Shown here: in pieces, positions 47,601-54,943 of the stretch
Layout of the letters: each line of letters starts with the position of its first letter
How positions within the stretch are numbered: position 1 is the stretch's first letter
Translations under genes and position numbers: made by a program
Origin: Flavobacterium gelatinilyticum
GTDB taxonomy: Bacteria > Bacteroidota > Bacteroidia > Flavobacteriales > Flavobacteriaceae
NCBI RefSeq assembly: GCF_027111295.1
Contig: NZ_CP114287.1
Location: 1 to 64,000 of the forward strand
Length of the DNA: 64,000 bases
Reading direction: 5' to 3'
The notes under the pieces: generated by a model
Databases searched by the model: none
What the model was told of the DNA's origin: nothing
The model's input: only the letters and a program-made list of their open reading frames with translations

Positions 47601-48797
47601 ATCTTCTACCATATCTAAAATACTGTCGACAGTTAATCCCAATTCGCTCAATTTTCCCTGTACCCAGTCAAAAACTTTTTGCAGAATTCCGTATTCCTGC
47701 AATTTGTCAAATATGGCGGTTCCAAACGGAATAAGTCCCATTAAGCCTTCAACAAGATTAATTGGAGTACGCTCGACATTAACCTGACGCAGCGGATCGT
47801 ATCCTATAATTACGGTAAACAGTGTATATCCCGGAACGTGACGCGCGCGATTGATAATCCAGTCGGGAACAAGATCAAGGAATGAACCCTGAATCATTTC
47901 AGGAGCTGGAGTTACCGGTTCTGCTTTTTTACGAATTGAAGCGCCCTGCTGAATGGTATGTGTTAATTCGTGTGCCAGTAAATGTCTGCCGTCGCGCGAA
48001 TTCGGATTGTATTTTCCTTCGTTAAAATAAATATTGTTTCCGGTTGCAAAAGCCTGTGAACCCAATTGCTGATTCATCTGAACAGCAGTTGTGTTATTAT
48101 GAATACGCACATTGCTGAAATCAGTTCCAAAACCCGATTCCATTTCGGTTTTTACTTTTCCTGAAAGAGGAGCACCACCGCCTTTAGTGCTGTTTAAGGT
48201 GCTTTCGAGATTCGAAGAATCTGATGGATTTGCATCTGCCGAAGCGCTCATCTGTACTTCTTTTTCGTCCTCTTTGGTCTGAATTTCCTCTTCTTCTTTA
48301 GCCTGAATTTCTTCTTCTTTTTTCGGCTGTATTACAGATTGCGGTGCAATAACTTTTTCTTTTGGTTTAAGAGAATCGGTTTTTTTCTGAACCTTCTCTT
48401 CTTTTTCAGTTTTTAGCTGAACGACTGATTTTTGTTTAGTTTCTGATTCTTTCTGGATTTCTTTTTCCGGATTTTCTTTTTTCTGAACCTCATTTTTCTT
48501 TTTACTTTGAAGGGGAGAAGGCGTAAAAAAGGTATCCGGAGTTTTGATTTGTTTGCTATGAACCACCTTTAATTTTGGCTGTACAGCAACAGATGTAGAT
48601 ACCAGCGGTTCGGCAGACGTATTTTTTTTATTTGAGACGACCGTATCAGCAGCTTTATCGGCTTCGACCTCATATTTATCATTCGATTTCCCGATATTTA
48701 GTTTTGCCTGAACACCAAAAAAATCCTCTCCGCGTCTTGGACTAAAAGCGGATGGGCTGGAGGAGGGAGATTTTGATTTTTGACTAAATGCTGACAT
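44613..48797 (-). CDS. Large eCIS DUF4157 protein, candidate effector with nuclease-like C-terminus
   Basis: This 1394-residue protein has several parts. A motif FFGVQAKLNIGKSNDKYEVE lies at about 25-45. A long K/E/Q-rich linker with VQ(L/P)K-type repeats spans about 60-200. The DUF4157 domain (about 205-290) includes FGTDFSNVRIHNN and HLLAHELTHTIQQG (HExxH). Three related segments of about 135 residues (near 320, 457 and 596) share YSLIKVIIGRDP-like openings. A long helical region runs to about 1050. The C-terminal domain (about 1060-1394) contains YVKMHLLHDGLGGKATDSNLVP with a later N, resembling non-specific DNA/RNA endonuclease-type domains of other DUF4157 proteins. It may be a toxin loaded in the tube. 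Confidence 0.88.
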   Translation of the reverse strand: MSAFSQKSKSPSSSPSAFSPRRGEDFFGVQAKLNIGKSNDKYEVEADKAADTVVSNKKNTSAEPLVSTSVAVQPKLKVVHSKQIKTPDTFFTPSPLQSKKKNEVQKKENPEKEIQKESETKQKSVVQLKTEKEEKVQKKTDSLKPKEKVIAPQSVIQPKKEEEIQAKEEEEIQTKEDEKEVQMSASADANPSDSSNLESTLNSTKGGGAPLSGKVKTEMESGFGTDFSNVRIHNNTTAVQMNQQLGSQAFATGNNIYFNEGKYNPNSRDGRHLLAHELTHTIQQGASIRKKAEPVTPAPEMIQGSFLDLVPDWIINRARHVPGYTLFTVIIGYDPLRQVNVERTPINLVEGLMGLIPFGTAIFDKLQEYGILQKVFDWVQGKLSELGLTVDSILDMVEDVWNAVSFPYTDIIDLIVEKFNEVVNRITSFVSATVDQVITWIKEALIDVAEPILAENKAWSLIKKIIKYDPLRNQEVSATTVEILEDFLILIGKETELEQMREKGTLQKTADWLDTQVGTFNSLLGELRSLITAAWDAIQPSNLANIADNLLALATQAGAFLQRVWDFASGVALKVLELVKDSLLGWLSAQAASVRGYSLIKVIIGRDPFTGETVARTVPNLIKGFMSLMEGGEQQYAQMVETGAIARIAGQVEAAVAALNMTPASIIELFTDLWNSFTINDLINPIDAFTRIIEKFGEPIGRLIAFVAEIIRIVIMAILEIMNFPFDLIGNIISRAMQAIDDIKKDPIGFLKNILRAIKQGFVQFFSNIVNHLINGVTGWLMSELKDANLPVLTDFSLKGVISWVLEVLGISMEKIWEKLAAHPRIGPARVAKIRGMINTLEGIWTFIKDVQERGMAAIWDKIQEQLSNLWNTLLDSVKNFVMERIVNRITAKLLSMLDPTGIMAVINGAMALYNAIESFVKYLREMLEVVNSFVNGVADIAKGNVTTAANYLERTMGEAMPIVIGFLANQVGLTGIGAKIGEMIISVQKMVDEALTWLVNKAVDTGMAMLDRLMGRNQPEATSTSGPIAGALAEIDSEGEKEKDQGEVTSDEAQAIKNKVNRDHSSVIDISSVTDAGENWKFNYIQKSEKTISKTTPKPPPAELPAFQNGVLGTSFHAKYITNDPKQTPPGEDASLNNGESLAGWKKLQNFIVSGGKTIEDKNGKLIKVDASVREIGNYVKMHLLHDGLGGKATDSNLVPTKSSVNTEFYNKMESAAVADVRSAGKKVLWYDVKVTFHDQFPTEGVKDIEYHGYPRTVVAEYGYMNHDPNTNTWNPSPAASKKFSKGNIEIPDFGKAEDRKFNPNTEGWNILMAMENFDLFPDYHLTETMARFINDERRRGNFTSYSGGPDSFVERMNTRKAGRPRAVVNVPSDFNKAMQLIASLHSKGRFII

Positions 48798-48804
48798 AGA
48801 CTGT

Positions 48805-50244
48805 TTATGGTGTTATTCTGATTACTTTTCCGGTACCTTTAAATGCATTTGCGCCACATGAATAAATGGTTTTGCAGAATATTGTATAGCTGCCTTTTGT
48901 TGGTGCCGTGAAATTGAATAAGTGTGTGCTGCCTACCGCAACTGGTTCTTCCGGTCTAACTGTTTTTCCGTCAGAATTTGTAATTTCAACCAGGTAAGCC
49001 GGACACGGATTTGCTTTTTTATTTTTAGTTGTTGTAAGTGTAATTGCAAAAGTTTTGCACTCATCAGTCGCTTTGAAATCATGATAAGCAACAGGGTCTG
49101 ATGAAAAATTAAACTCAGTAGTTTTATCACAAACAATCTTAGGTGGCGTTTTTTTCTTTTTATTCCCTTTTCCTTTACCAATAAACAAATCATCCAGACG
49201 CCCAATGGTCTGCCCGCCTACAATGCCGTCATAAGTCAGATCGTTTTGTGATTGAAAATCAAGAATTGCAGCTTTGGTTTCGCTGCCAAAATCACCGTCA
49301 GCACCAAATTTTGGAAGATCGTAACCAAGATCAAGTAATCCGGACTGGACTTTTTGAACAGATCCTCCTTTAGATCCCGTTGAAAGACGATCCAAACGAT
49401 CGTGTGTCTGCTCTAATCTGTAATCGCCTTTAAAACGAGCGGCTTCTAAGTCTTCGGATACAAGATTTTGTTCTGTCGATTTTTGAACCATTCCTGTCTG
49501 CTGAATTGTATGTGTGAGTTCGTGTGCCAGCAGATGTTTTCCTTCTTTAGAATCCGGATTGTACTTACCTTCATTAAAATACACATCGCTGCCATTGGTA
49601 AAAGCCTGAGCGCCCAATTCCTGACTCATTTGCACGGCACTGCTGTCGGTATGGATTTTTACATTGCTGAAATCAGTTCCAAAACCGGATTCCATTTCGT
49701 TTTTTGTTTTTTTGTCCAGACCGTTGCCGCCGCCTTTCGAACTATCAAGTTTTCCTTCCAGATCATTGTTCTGAATTTCCGTATTTTGATTTTGAGCTTT
49801 TTTCTGAACCGGTTTTTCTTCCTCTTTCTGGTCTTTTTTCTGAACTTTTTCTTCTTTTTGGCAATCTTCACATTTCGCCTGAACCGGTTTTTCTTCTTCC
49901 TTACCTTTTTTCTGTACAGGTTTTTCTTCTTCTTTGGCAGACTTTTTCTGTACGGGCTTTTCCTCTTCTTTTTCTTTTTTCTGTACCGGTTCTTCTTCCT
50001 TCATTTCTTTAGACTGAACTGTAGAGATAGTTTCAGAGATAGGTTTTTGCTGTACTTCTTCATCTGCTTTCGATTGTAAGAGACCTTTAGAAGCCGTATT
50101 GTTCACCACTTTGTCTGCTGTTTTATCGGCTTCGATTTCGTATTTATCTCCTGCAGAACCGGTTTTTAGTTTTTTCTGAACCTTAGAGCTGAAAAAACTG
50201 CTGTTTCCGGGAATGTCTTTTTTTCGTTGTTCAAATGCTCTCAT
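48805..50244 (-). CDS. eCIS DUF4157 protein with K/E repeats and peptidoglycan-binding domain
   Basis: This 479-residue protein has an N-terminal motif SFFSSKVQKKLKTGSAGDKY (about 16-35) like that of its neighbour. A repeat region (about 70-155) follows with several copies of EEEKPVQKK and one CxxC (QAKCEDCQKEE). The DUF4157 domain (about 170-255) contains FGTDFSNVKIHTD and HLLAHELTHTIQQTG (HExxH). A PG_binding_1 module (about 295-350; GFDGDFG-like GADGDFGSETKAAILDFQSQND) and a C-terminal beta domain (about 370-479) complete it. DUF4157 proteins are the eCIS-core family and may be cargo or peptidase-like maturation factors. It lies 12 bases after the tape-measure gene. Confidence 0.88.
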   Translation of the reverse strand: MRAFEQRKKDIPGNSSFFSSKVQKKLKTGSAGDKYEIEADKTADKVVNNTASKGLLQSKADEEVQQKPISETISTVQSKEMKEEEPVQKKEKEEEKPVQKKSAKEEEKPVQKKGKEEEKPVQAKCEDCQKEEKVQKKDQKEEEKPVQKKAQNQNTEIQNNDLEGKLDSSKGGGNGLDKKTKNEMESGFGTDFSNVKIHTDSSAVQMSQELGAQAFTNGSDVYFNEGKYNPDSKEGKHLLAHELTHTIQQTGMVQKSTEQNLVSEDLEAARFKGDYRLEQTHDRLDRLSTGSKGGSVQKVQSGLLDLGYDLPKFGADGDFGSETKAAILDFQSQNDLTYDGIVGGQTIGRLDDLFIGKGKGNKKKKTPPKIVCDKTTEFNFSSDPVAYHDFKATDECKTFAITLTTTKNKKANPCPAYLVEITNSDGKTVRPEEPVAVGSTHLFNFTAPTKGSYTIFCKTIYSCGANAFKGTGKVIRITP

Positions 50245-50256
50245 AGCTGTATTTTT

Positions 50257-52032
50257 TTACCATTGGGTATAGATTAATTTTTCGATCCACGGAATTTTGA
50301 CAACGCTGATATTCCACGGAATTTTTTCGAGCAAAAGATCTTGTGTCTTTCGTTCGATGCTCAGTTTTGGGTTTGTTTCGCTCCAGTCGAATTTGCCCTC
50401 GCGCTGCAGGAATTCGGTTCTTAAAACTCCGGTCGAGGTGTTTTTTAAAGCTTTCCAGTGCTGTACAGCAGATTTTAGCATTTCTTCGACCTGAAGTTTT
50501 TGATATTCATTTACTTGTATATCCCTTCGAATGGTTTCCTGAAGCGGTATACCGCATAAAAACTTTTCAAAAAGCATCGTATATTCATAATCACTTTCTT
50601 TTTGCGTGGCAGCGTAATGCAGAATATGTGCTGCTAATTCTTTGTCTGAAAGCGTATTATTTTCATTCATCACTTTGCATTTTTTCAGCATTTCTTTTAG
50701 AAAAGGATGCAGAATAATCAATCCGGCGTTTTGCACATAACAGGATTGAAATGCAGGATCGTTTTGTTGTAAATTTTGTTCGAAATTCCTCTCTTTGAAG
50801 TTGTTTTCGTCTTTGTTTTGTATAATTGAAGGATCTTTTATTACAGGATTTTCGGTTTTTGATTTTAATTGAATCTTTTCGGCTGCAGTCAGTTTTTTTG
50901 CCTCAATTGGAATTTTTGATTCCTCTTTTACTGCTTTCGTTTCCGGTTTTAAATCTGAAATGTTTTCCTCTTTCGTTCGATTTTTTTCTTCGGATTTATC
51001 TCTGGATTCGTCATTAAATTTCTCTTTTACTGAATTGGTTTCTGCTGAAATTCCGGTTGTATTTTCTATTTTTTCAAGATGTATGCCGGTTTGGTTTTCT
51101 TCTGAAAAACGAGTTTCTTTTTCGATTTTTAAATTTGTGTTTTCAGTTGTGTTTTTCTTTTTAAAAAACAAATAGTCTTCTTTTATTTTCTGTAGTTCTT
51201 CATCTGAAAAATCAGGGATTCCGAATGTTTTCAGGTTTAAAAAATAAACTTCGAAAACCATTTTTTCTGATTGAAAAAGAGCCTCATTTTCAATATAAAA
51301 CCAAATAAGTTCTGACTGTTTTTTATCTGCCAGAACAGAAAAAAAAGAATACCAGAACGATGATTTAAAATCGTGCGATTTCTTATTTAGTATTTTTAAT
51401 AAAATATTATTTTCAACCGCTGTTTTTTCATTTGATTTCGAGCTGAAAAATACAATCTGCTCATTCGAAAACTGATTGATAATTCGTTTCTGTACGTTTT
51501 TCTGATGAATTAATTGACGAAATGGAATGCTGAATGTGTTATTTTTAAGGTTTTTCAGATTGATTTTTTCTAAGAAATTTTTTTCAGCTTCTTTTGTAAT
51601 CCACCAGGGCATGCGGCCGTTTTCTATAAAGTAAAGGAGTGTTTTTACCTCTTTATCTTTGGGTGAAATCGTCTTCCATTCTGTACCATTTTCATGCTCA
51701 TTTTCAACGTGGCTCTGATCCCGTTTTTTTAGGTCATTTAATGTCTTTTGAACCTCTTTTTCGATGCGGTTTTTTATATCATTTTTTGTTTCATTAGAAG
51801 CTAAAAAAGTATCATTTTTATGAATATCAGACTGAATCGAAATATCAAGTTTTTCTATCTGAATAATTTGATTTTCAATATTTTGAATGCCGTTAAATTG
51901 TTTTTCTATAATAGGAAACAGCTCATTTTGCAGAAACACGGCAAGATTATTTTTGATGGAATCAGCCATTGTCATAGAGCGGGTATCGATCTCTAAAAAA
52001 ACTCTCTGGATACTATGTGTATTTTTATTCAT
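50257..52032 (-). CDS. eCIS tape-measure protein (Afp14/CIS_TMP-like)
   Basis: This 591-residue protein carries the two ends of the contractile injection system tape-measure family. The N-terminus has SIQRVFLEIDTRSMTMADSI and LQNELFPIIEKQFNGI (about 5-50). The C-terminus has NAGLIILHPFLKEMLKK (about 436-452), FEKFLCGIPLQETIRRD, WKALKNTSTGVLRTEFLQRE and ISVVKIPWIEKLIYTQW (end). The middle (about 280-420) is a low-complexity K/E/N-rich region whose length may set tube length. It opens the second block of eCIS genes after a 211-base gap. Confidence 0.9.
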   Translation of the reverse strand: MNKNTHSIQRVFLEIDTRSMTMADSIKNNLAVFLQNELFPIIEKQFNGIQNIENQIIQIEKLDISIQSDIHKNDTFLASNETKNDIKNRIEKEVQKTLNDLKKRDQSHVENEHENGTEWKTISPKDKEVKTLLYFIENGRMPWWITKEAEKNFLEKINLKNLKNNTFSIPFRQLIHQKNVQKRIINQFSNEQIVFFSSKSNEKTAVENNILLKILNKKSHDFKSSFWYSFFSVLADKKQSELIWFYIENEALFQSEKMVFEVYFLNLKTFGIPDFSDEELQKIKEDYLFFKKKNTTENTNLKIEKETRFSEENQTGIHLEKIENTTGISAETNSVKEKFNDESRDKSEEKNRTKEENISDLKPETKAVKEESKIPIEAKKLTAAEKIQLKSKTENPVIKDPSIIQNKDENNFKERNFEQNLQQNDPAFQSCYVQNAGLIILHPFLKEMLKKCKVMNENNTLSDKELAAHILHYAATQKESDYEYTMLFEKFLCGIPLQETIRRDIQVNEYQKLQVEEMLKSAVQHWKALKNTSTGVLRTEFLQREGKFDWSETNPKLSIERKTQDLLLEKIPWNISVVKIPWIEKLIYTQW

Positions 52033-52243
52033 TTTTATTTGGATGTAATACTTTTTTTACTATCTTTACTACTCCTTAATCGGAATACTGGGACTAATGC
52101 TTGTATGATGACTTTGTGTGTTGCGCGTGTGGTATACTTTATATCTTTAATCTCGTTAACTTTTCATGGTAATCTAATGGTAAGCGCCCCATTAAAAGCT
52201 TCAGATCCGCTAGCTATATTGGTCTGAAGCTTTTTCTTTTTTA
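52033..52243. other. 211-base gap inside the eCIS cluster
   Basis: This is the largest gap in the eCIS gene run, between the 895-residue gene and the tape-measure gene. It is AT-rich. It contains the hairpin at 52194-52234 but no recognisable promoter of the TAnnTTTG type on the - strand and no clear tRNA. A short + strand frame here (70 residues, hydrophobic) looks spurious. Confidence 0.5.
52194..52240. terminator. Hairpin between eCIS blocks
   Basis: AAAAGCTTCAGA (52194-52205) pairs perfectly with TCTGAAGCTTTT (52223-52234) around 17 bases. The + side continues CTTTTTT. On the - side, the eCIS direction, the tail is only TTTTAATG, so it may be a partial terminator or a processing site. 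Confidence 0.6.
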
Positions 52244-54931
52244 TCAATATATCTTGATAAAATTTCCTTGTGATGGCAGCTGATAATAGAATTCTGCTTT
52301 TGTTGCATACTGGCTCATAACCGCCGCTACTGCAGCAGTATTTGTTATAGGACCCGGAATATGTATCATGTATTTGCTGACACGATCTTCGTTGTGTAAT
52401 TTTTTTCTTAAGTTGATGAATAAAACTACTGTGTCATTTGTTTTTTTAAGGTTTGAACGATAGTAATCAAACATGCGGCTATTTACCCAGTTTCCGTTTG
52501 TCCAGTCACCGCCAACATAAATAGATCCCATTTTAGCATCAGCAGCAATAAGTGATCTTGCTATTTCGCGCAATTCAAGTCCTGCTGTTTTTTTAGGATC
52601 TTGCCCAGGGATTTGTTCAAAATCTTCAAGAGTGTAAGTAAATCTTCGCATGTCTTTCATAATTTCATGATTAACAAGCTGACTTTTATATGATTCCCAT
52701 CTGGACCAGTCGCCGTCAAAAGCTCCGTAATCGTCGTCTTTATTTACGGGTTCATAAGTACTGTGAATTTTTTGATATACTTTTGGATTGTGTGCGTTAA
52801 TAAGCGAACACGTAATGCCTGCCGCACGATAAATGCGGTTGTTTTTAATAATTCCGTTTTCGGTGAATTTGTATACCGGACTTGCCCATGACTGGGTTAT
52901 ATCCTGAATTTCAAATTCGTATTTGTCTTTTTCGAGTTTCATAATTTTTAGTTTCTTTTGTTCTTCGATAAAATCAAACAAAAGACCTGTTGGAAACTGT
53001 TTGTTCAGCGTTTCCATTACGACATGAAGACGACGCACTATTAATTCCTTTAACGGAATCCTGATGGTAACCGGAGAGGTGACTAAATTGACACCGTTTA
53101 TAGTATATTTTCGAACACTCAATACATAATGTGTAGGTGTTGCCTTGATTTTACTTGGTGTTCCGTTCAGGCTTCGGCATAAATTGTTGATGTATTTTAA
53201 AGAACTGATCCAAGGATAAATACATGCTGAAAGGGTAAAGAATCCCAGTTCGCTTTCCGGATTTATTTTTCCGTCAATCGAAAAGTCCGTAATAAAAGTG
53301 GTGCCTGATTTCAGGATTAGTAAAGTGCCGCCTTTTTTTACACCGGCTTTGTGTTCGAACGCATAATTGGTGTTAAACAAGATTTTTAAATCGGCAGCAT
53401 CTTCTGTAATATCCAGGATGTAATAATCGAAATCGAGTCCGTATTCGATTCTTTTGGTATTTAAAAATGTTTTTACCTCGTCGATATCTTTGTGTAAATA
53501 GCCTTCAATTCTGTAAAAATCGTAATCGTCTGTACAGTATTTCAGTGGTGTTCTGATGTAGTCGTTGTTGATCAGACTGGCAGTATGATAGCTGAAATGG
53601 TTTTGATGATTGTAAAGACTGCTTTTCTCAAAATCCCAGGCATGCAGGAAATTATCATCGACTTTGTAATAATACGGAACCGATTTACAGCCCAGCTTTC
53701 CGGTTGATTTTGAAGGTGTAATTTTAATCCCGTCAGAAACAGTCTGGAAATTGTTTAAAATGGCAGACAATCTTCTTACCAATGAATCAAAATGTTTAGC
53801 TGTTTTGTTCTGGTCATAAACCGGTGATTTGTAAAACTGATGTCGGTAATTTTTGTAACGTTTGGTCTCCTGAACAAGTCCCAACAGCAGGTGTTTTGGA
53901 AATGAACCAACAGGCGGGCGGCATTCTGATTTTATCTGAATAAAGAGGTCTTTTAATTCTTTGTAAGTCGCCACAACATCTTTTAGTAAATCGTAGATAT
54001 AGTGAATATCGACCGGAGTATTCGAGTAATCGAAAGAAGTCAGCGAATTAATTTTGTTTGTAATTTCGACGCGTTGCGCATCATACCCGGAATAGGTTAG
54101 GATGACGCTCAGATTTTTAATTAAATCATTTCTGAATGAAATATCGCTGACAACCGTATTAAAAAGCTGTTTAATCTGATTGATTGCGGCAGTGCTGTTG
54201 AAAGTCGGGATTACTTTTTTTATTCCTAATTCTTCCAGAGTATTGTATTTTTCGAACAGATCGTATTTTTTGTAAAGCGTATCTCTTTTGTCAGATTCGG
54301 TTTTTCCAATAATGAAATTGGCTGTGGTTTGACTTACAACTAAGACTCTGAGATTAAAAATTTGTTCACGGCCTTTGTTAGAACAATCGATTTCATCGCA
54401 CAAAGAAGCATCTTTAGCATAATTTTCAAGATACAGGAGTACCACCTGATCTTTTAAATTTGGAAAACTTTTTAATTCAGATTCACCGCTTTCGGGTGCT
54501 CCGTCTTTTGCAGGAAGTAATTCCCACATCTCCACCATTTCGGTATCTGAGAACAAAAAAGGTAGATATTTTGCTTTGTCATTCTCAAATTTCCGATAGG
54601 ATTTATAATGTATACTTGGAAAATCAATATCAAATACTTTTTGTTTGTTGTCTGATTCACCGTCGATTTCGTTTTTGGCTTCACTTTTTAGTTTGATTAA
54701 ATCACCGTCGGTTGTAATTCCGGTTCCCTGCGTTATGGTTAGGGTGCTAAAATCGGGACTGGATGTCATTTGAAAGCCGCAGACAATTCCTGTACCGGTA
54801 AGAAATATTCGGTTTAATCGGTTTTGGTCATCAAAATAATCGATAGTTTCGTTAAGCTGAAAATGGGTAAGCACCTGATCTGCAACGTAACTATGATAAT
54901 GTCCTGTAATGGTTTTAAGTTTTGTTTCCAT
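52244..54931 (-). CDS. Large eCIS-associated protein of unknown role
   Basis: I do not recognise a family for this 895-residue protein. It opens METKLKTITGHYHSYVADQVLTHFQLNETIDYFDDQNRLN and then LTGTGIVCGFQMTSSPDFST (about 40-65), which resembles the start of baseplate or fibre-associated proteins. The rest is mixed alpha/beta with no signal peptide, membrane helix or catalytic motif. A middle section has KHLLLGLVQETKRYKNYRHQFY, and the C-terminus contains GGDWTNGNWVNSRMFDYY. It is 12 bases downstream of the second baseplate-J-like gene, so it is probably a structural component, perhaps linked to the baseplate or a receptor-binding part. Confidence 0.8.
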   Translation of the reverse strand: METKLKTITGHYHSYVADQVLTHFQLNETIDYFDDQNRLNRIFLTGTGIVCGFQMTSSPDFSTLTITQGTGITTDGDLIKLKSEAKNEIDGESDNKQKVFDIDFPSIHYKSYRKFENDKAKYLPFLFSDTEMVEMWELLPAKDGAPESGESELKSFPNLKDQVVLLYLENYAKDASLCDEIDCSNKGREQIFNLRVLVVSQTTANFIIGKTESDKRDTLYKKYDLFEKYNTLEELGIKKVIPTFNSTAAINQIKQLFNTVVSDISFRNDLIKNLSVILTYSGYDAQRVEITNKINSLTSFDYSNTPVDIHYIYDLLKDVVATYKELKDLFIQIKSECRPPVGSFPKHLLLGLVQETKRYKNYRHQFYKSPVYDQNKTAKHFDSLVRRLSAILNNFQTVSDGIKITPSKSTGKLGCKSVPYYYKVDDNFLHAWDFEKSSLYNHQNHFSYHTASLINNDYIRTPLKYCTDDYDFYRIEGYLHKDIDEVKTFLNTKRIEYGLDFDYYILDITEDAADLKILFNTNYAFEHKAGVKKGGTLLILKSGTTFITDFSIDGKINPESELGFFTLSACIYPWISSLKYINNLCRSLNGTPSKIKATPTHYVLSVRKYTINGVNLVTSPVTIRIPLKELIVRRLHVVMETLNKQFPTGLLFDFIEEQKKLKIMKLEKDKYEFEIQDITQSWASPVYKFTENGIIKNNRIYRAAGITCSLINAHNPKVYQKIHSTYEPVNKDDDYGAFDGDWSRWESYKSQLVNHEIMKDMRRFTYTLEDFEQIPGQDPKKTAGLELREIARSLIAADAKMGSIYVGGDWTNGNWVNSRMFDYYRSNLKKTNDTVVLFINLRKKLHNEDRVSKYMIHIPGPITNTAAVAAVMSQYATKAEFYYQLPSQGNFIKIY

Positions 54932-54943
54932 GACCTTATATTT

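Noticed and set aside
49468..50079. Long + strand open frame (203 codons) opposite the K/E repeat region
   Set aside because: It is the antisense of the repetitive EEEKPVQKK linker, giving Phe/Leu-rich low-complexity text; no start context or family match.
52015..52227. Small + strand frame of 70 codons in the eCIS gap
   Set aside because: Hydrophobic random-looking product overlapping the hairpin and the tape-measure start; no support for coding.
52141..52240. tRNA or structured small RNA in the eCIS gap
   Set aside because: No cloverleaf or conserved T-loop text was found; only the single 12-bp hairpin is convincing.
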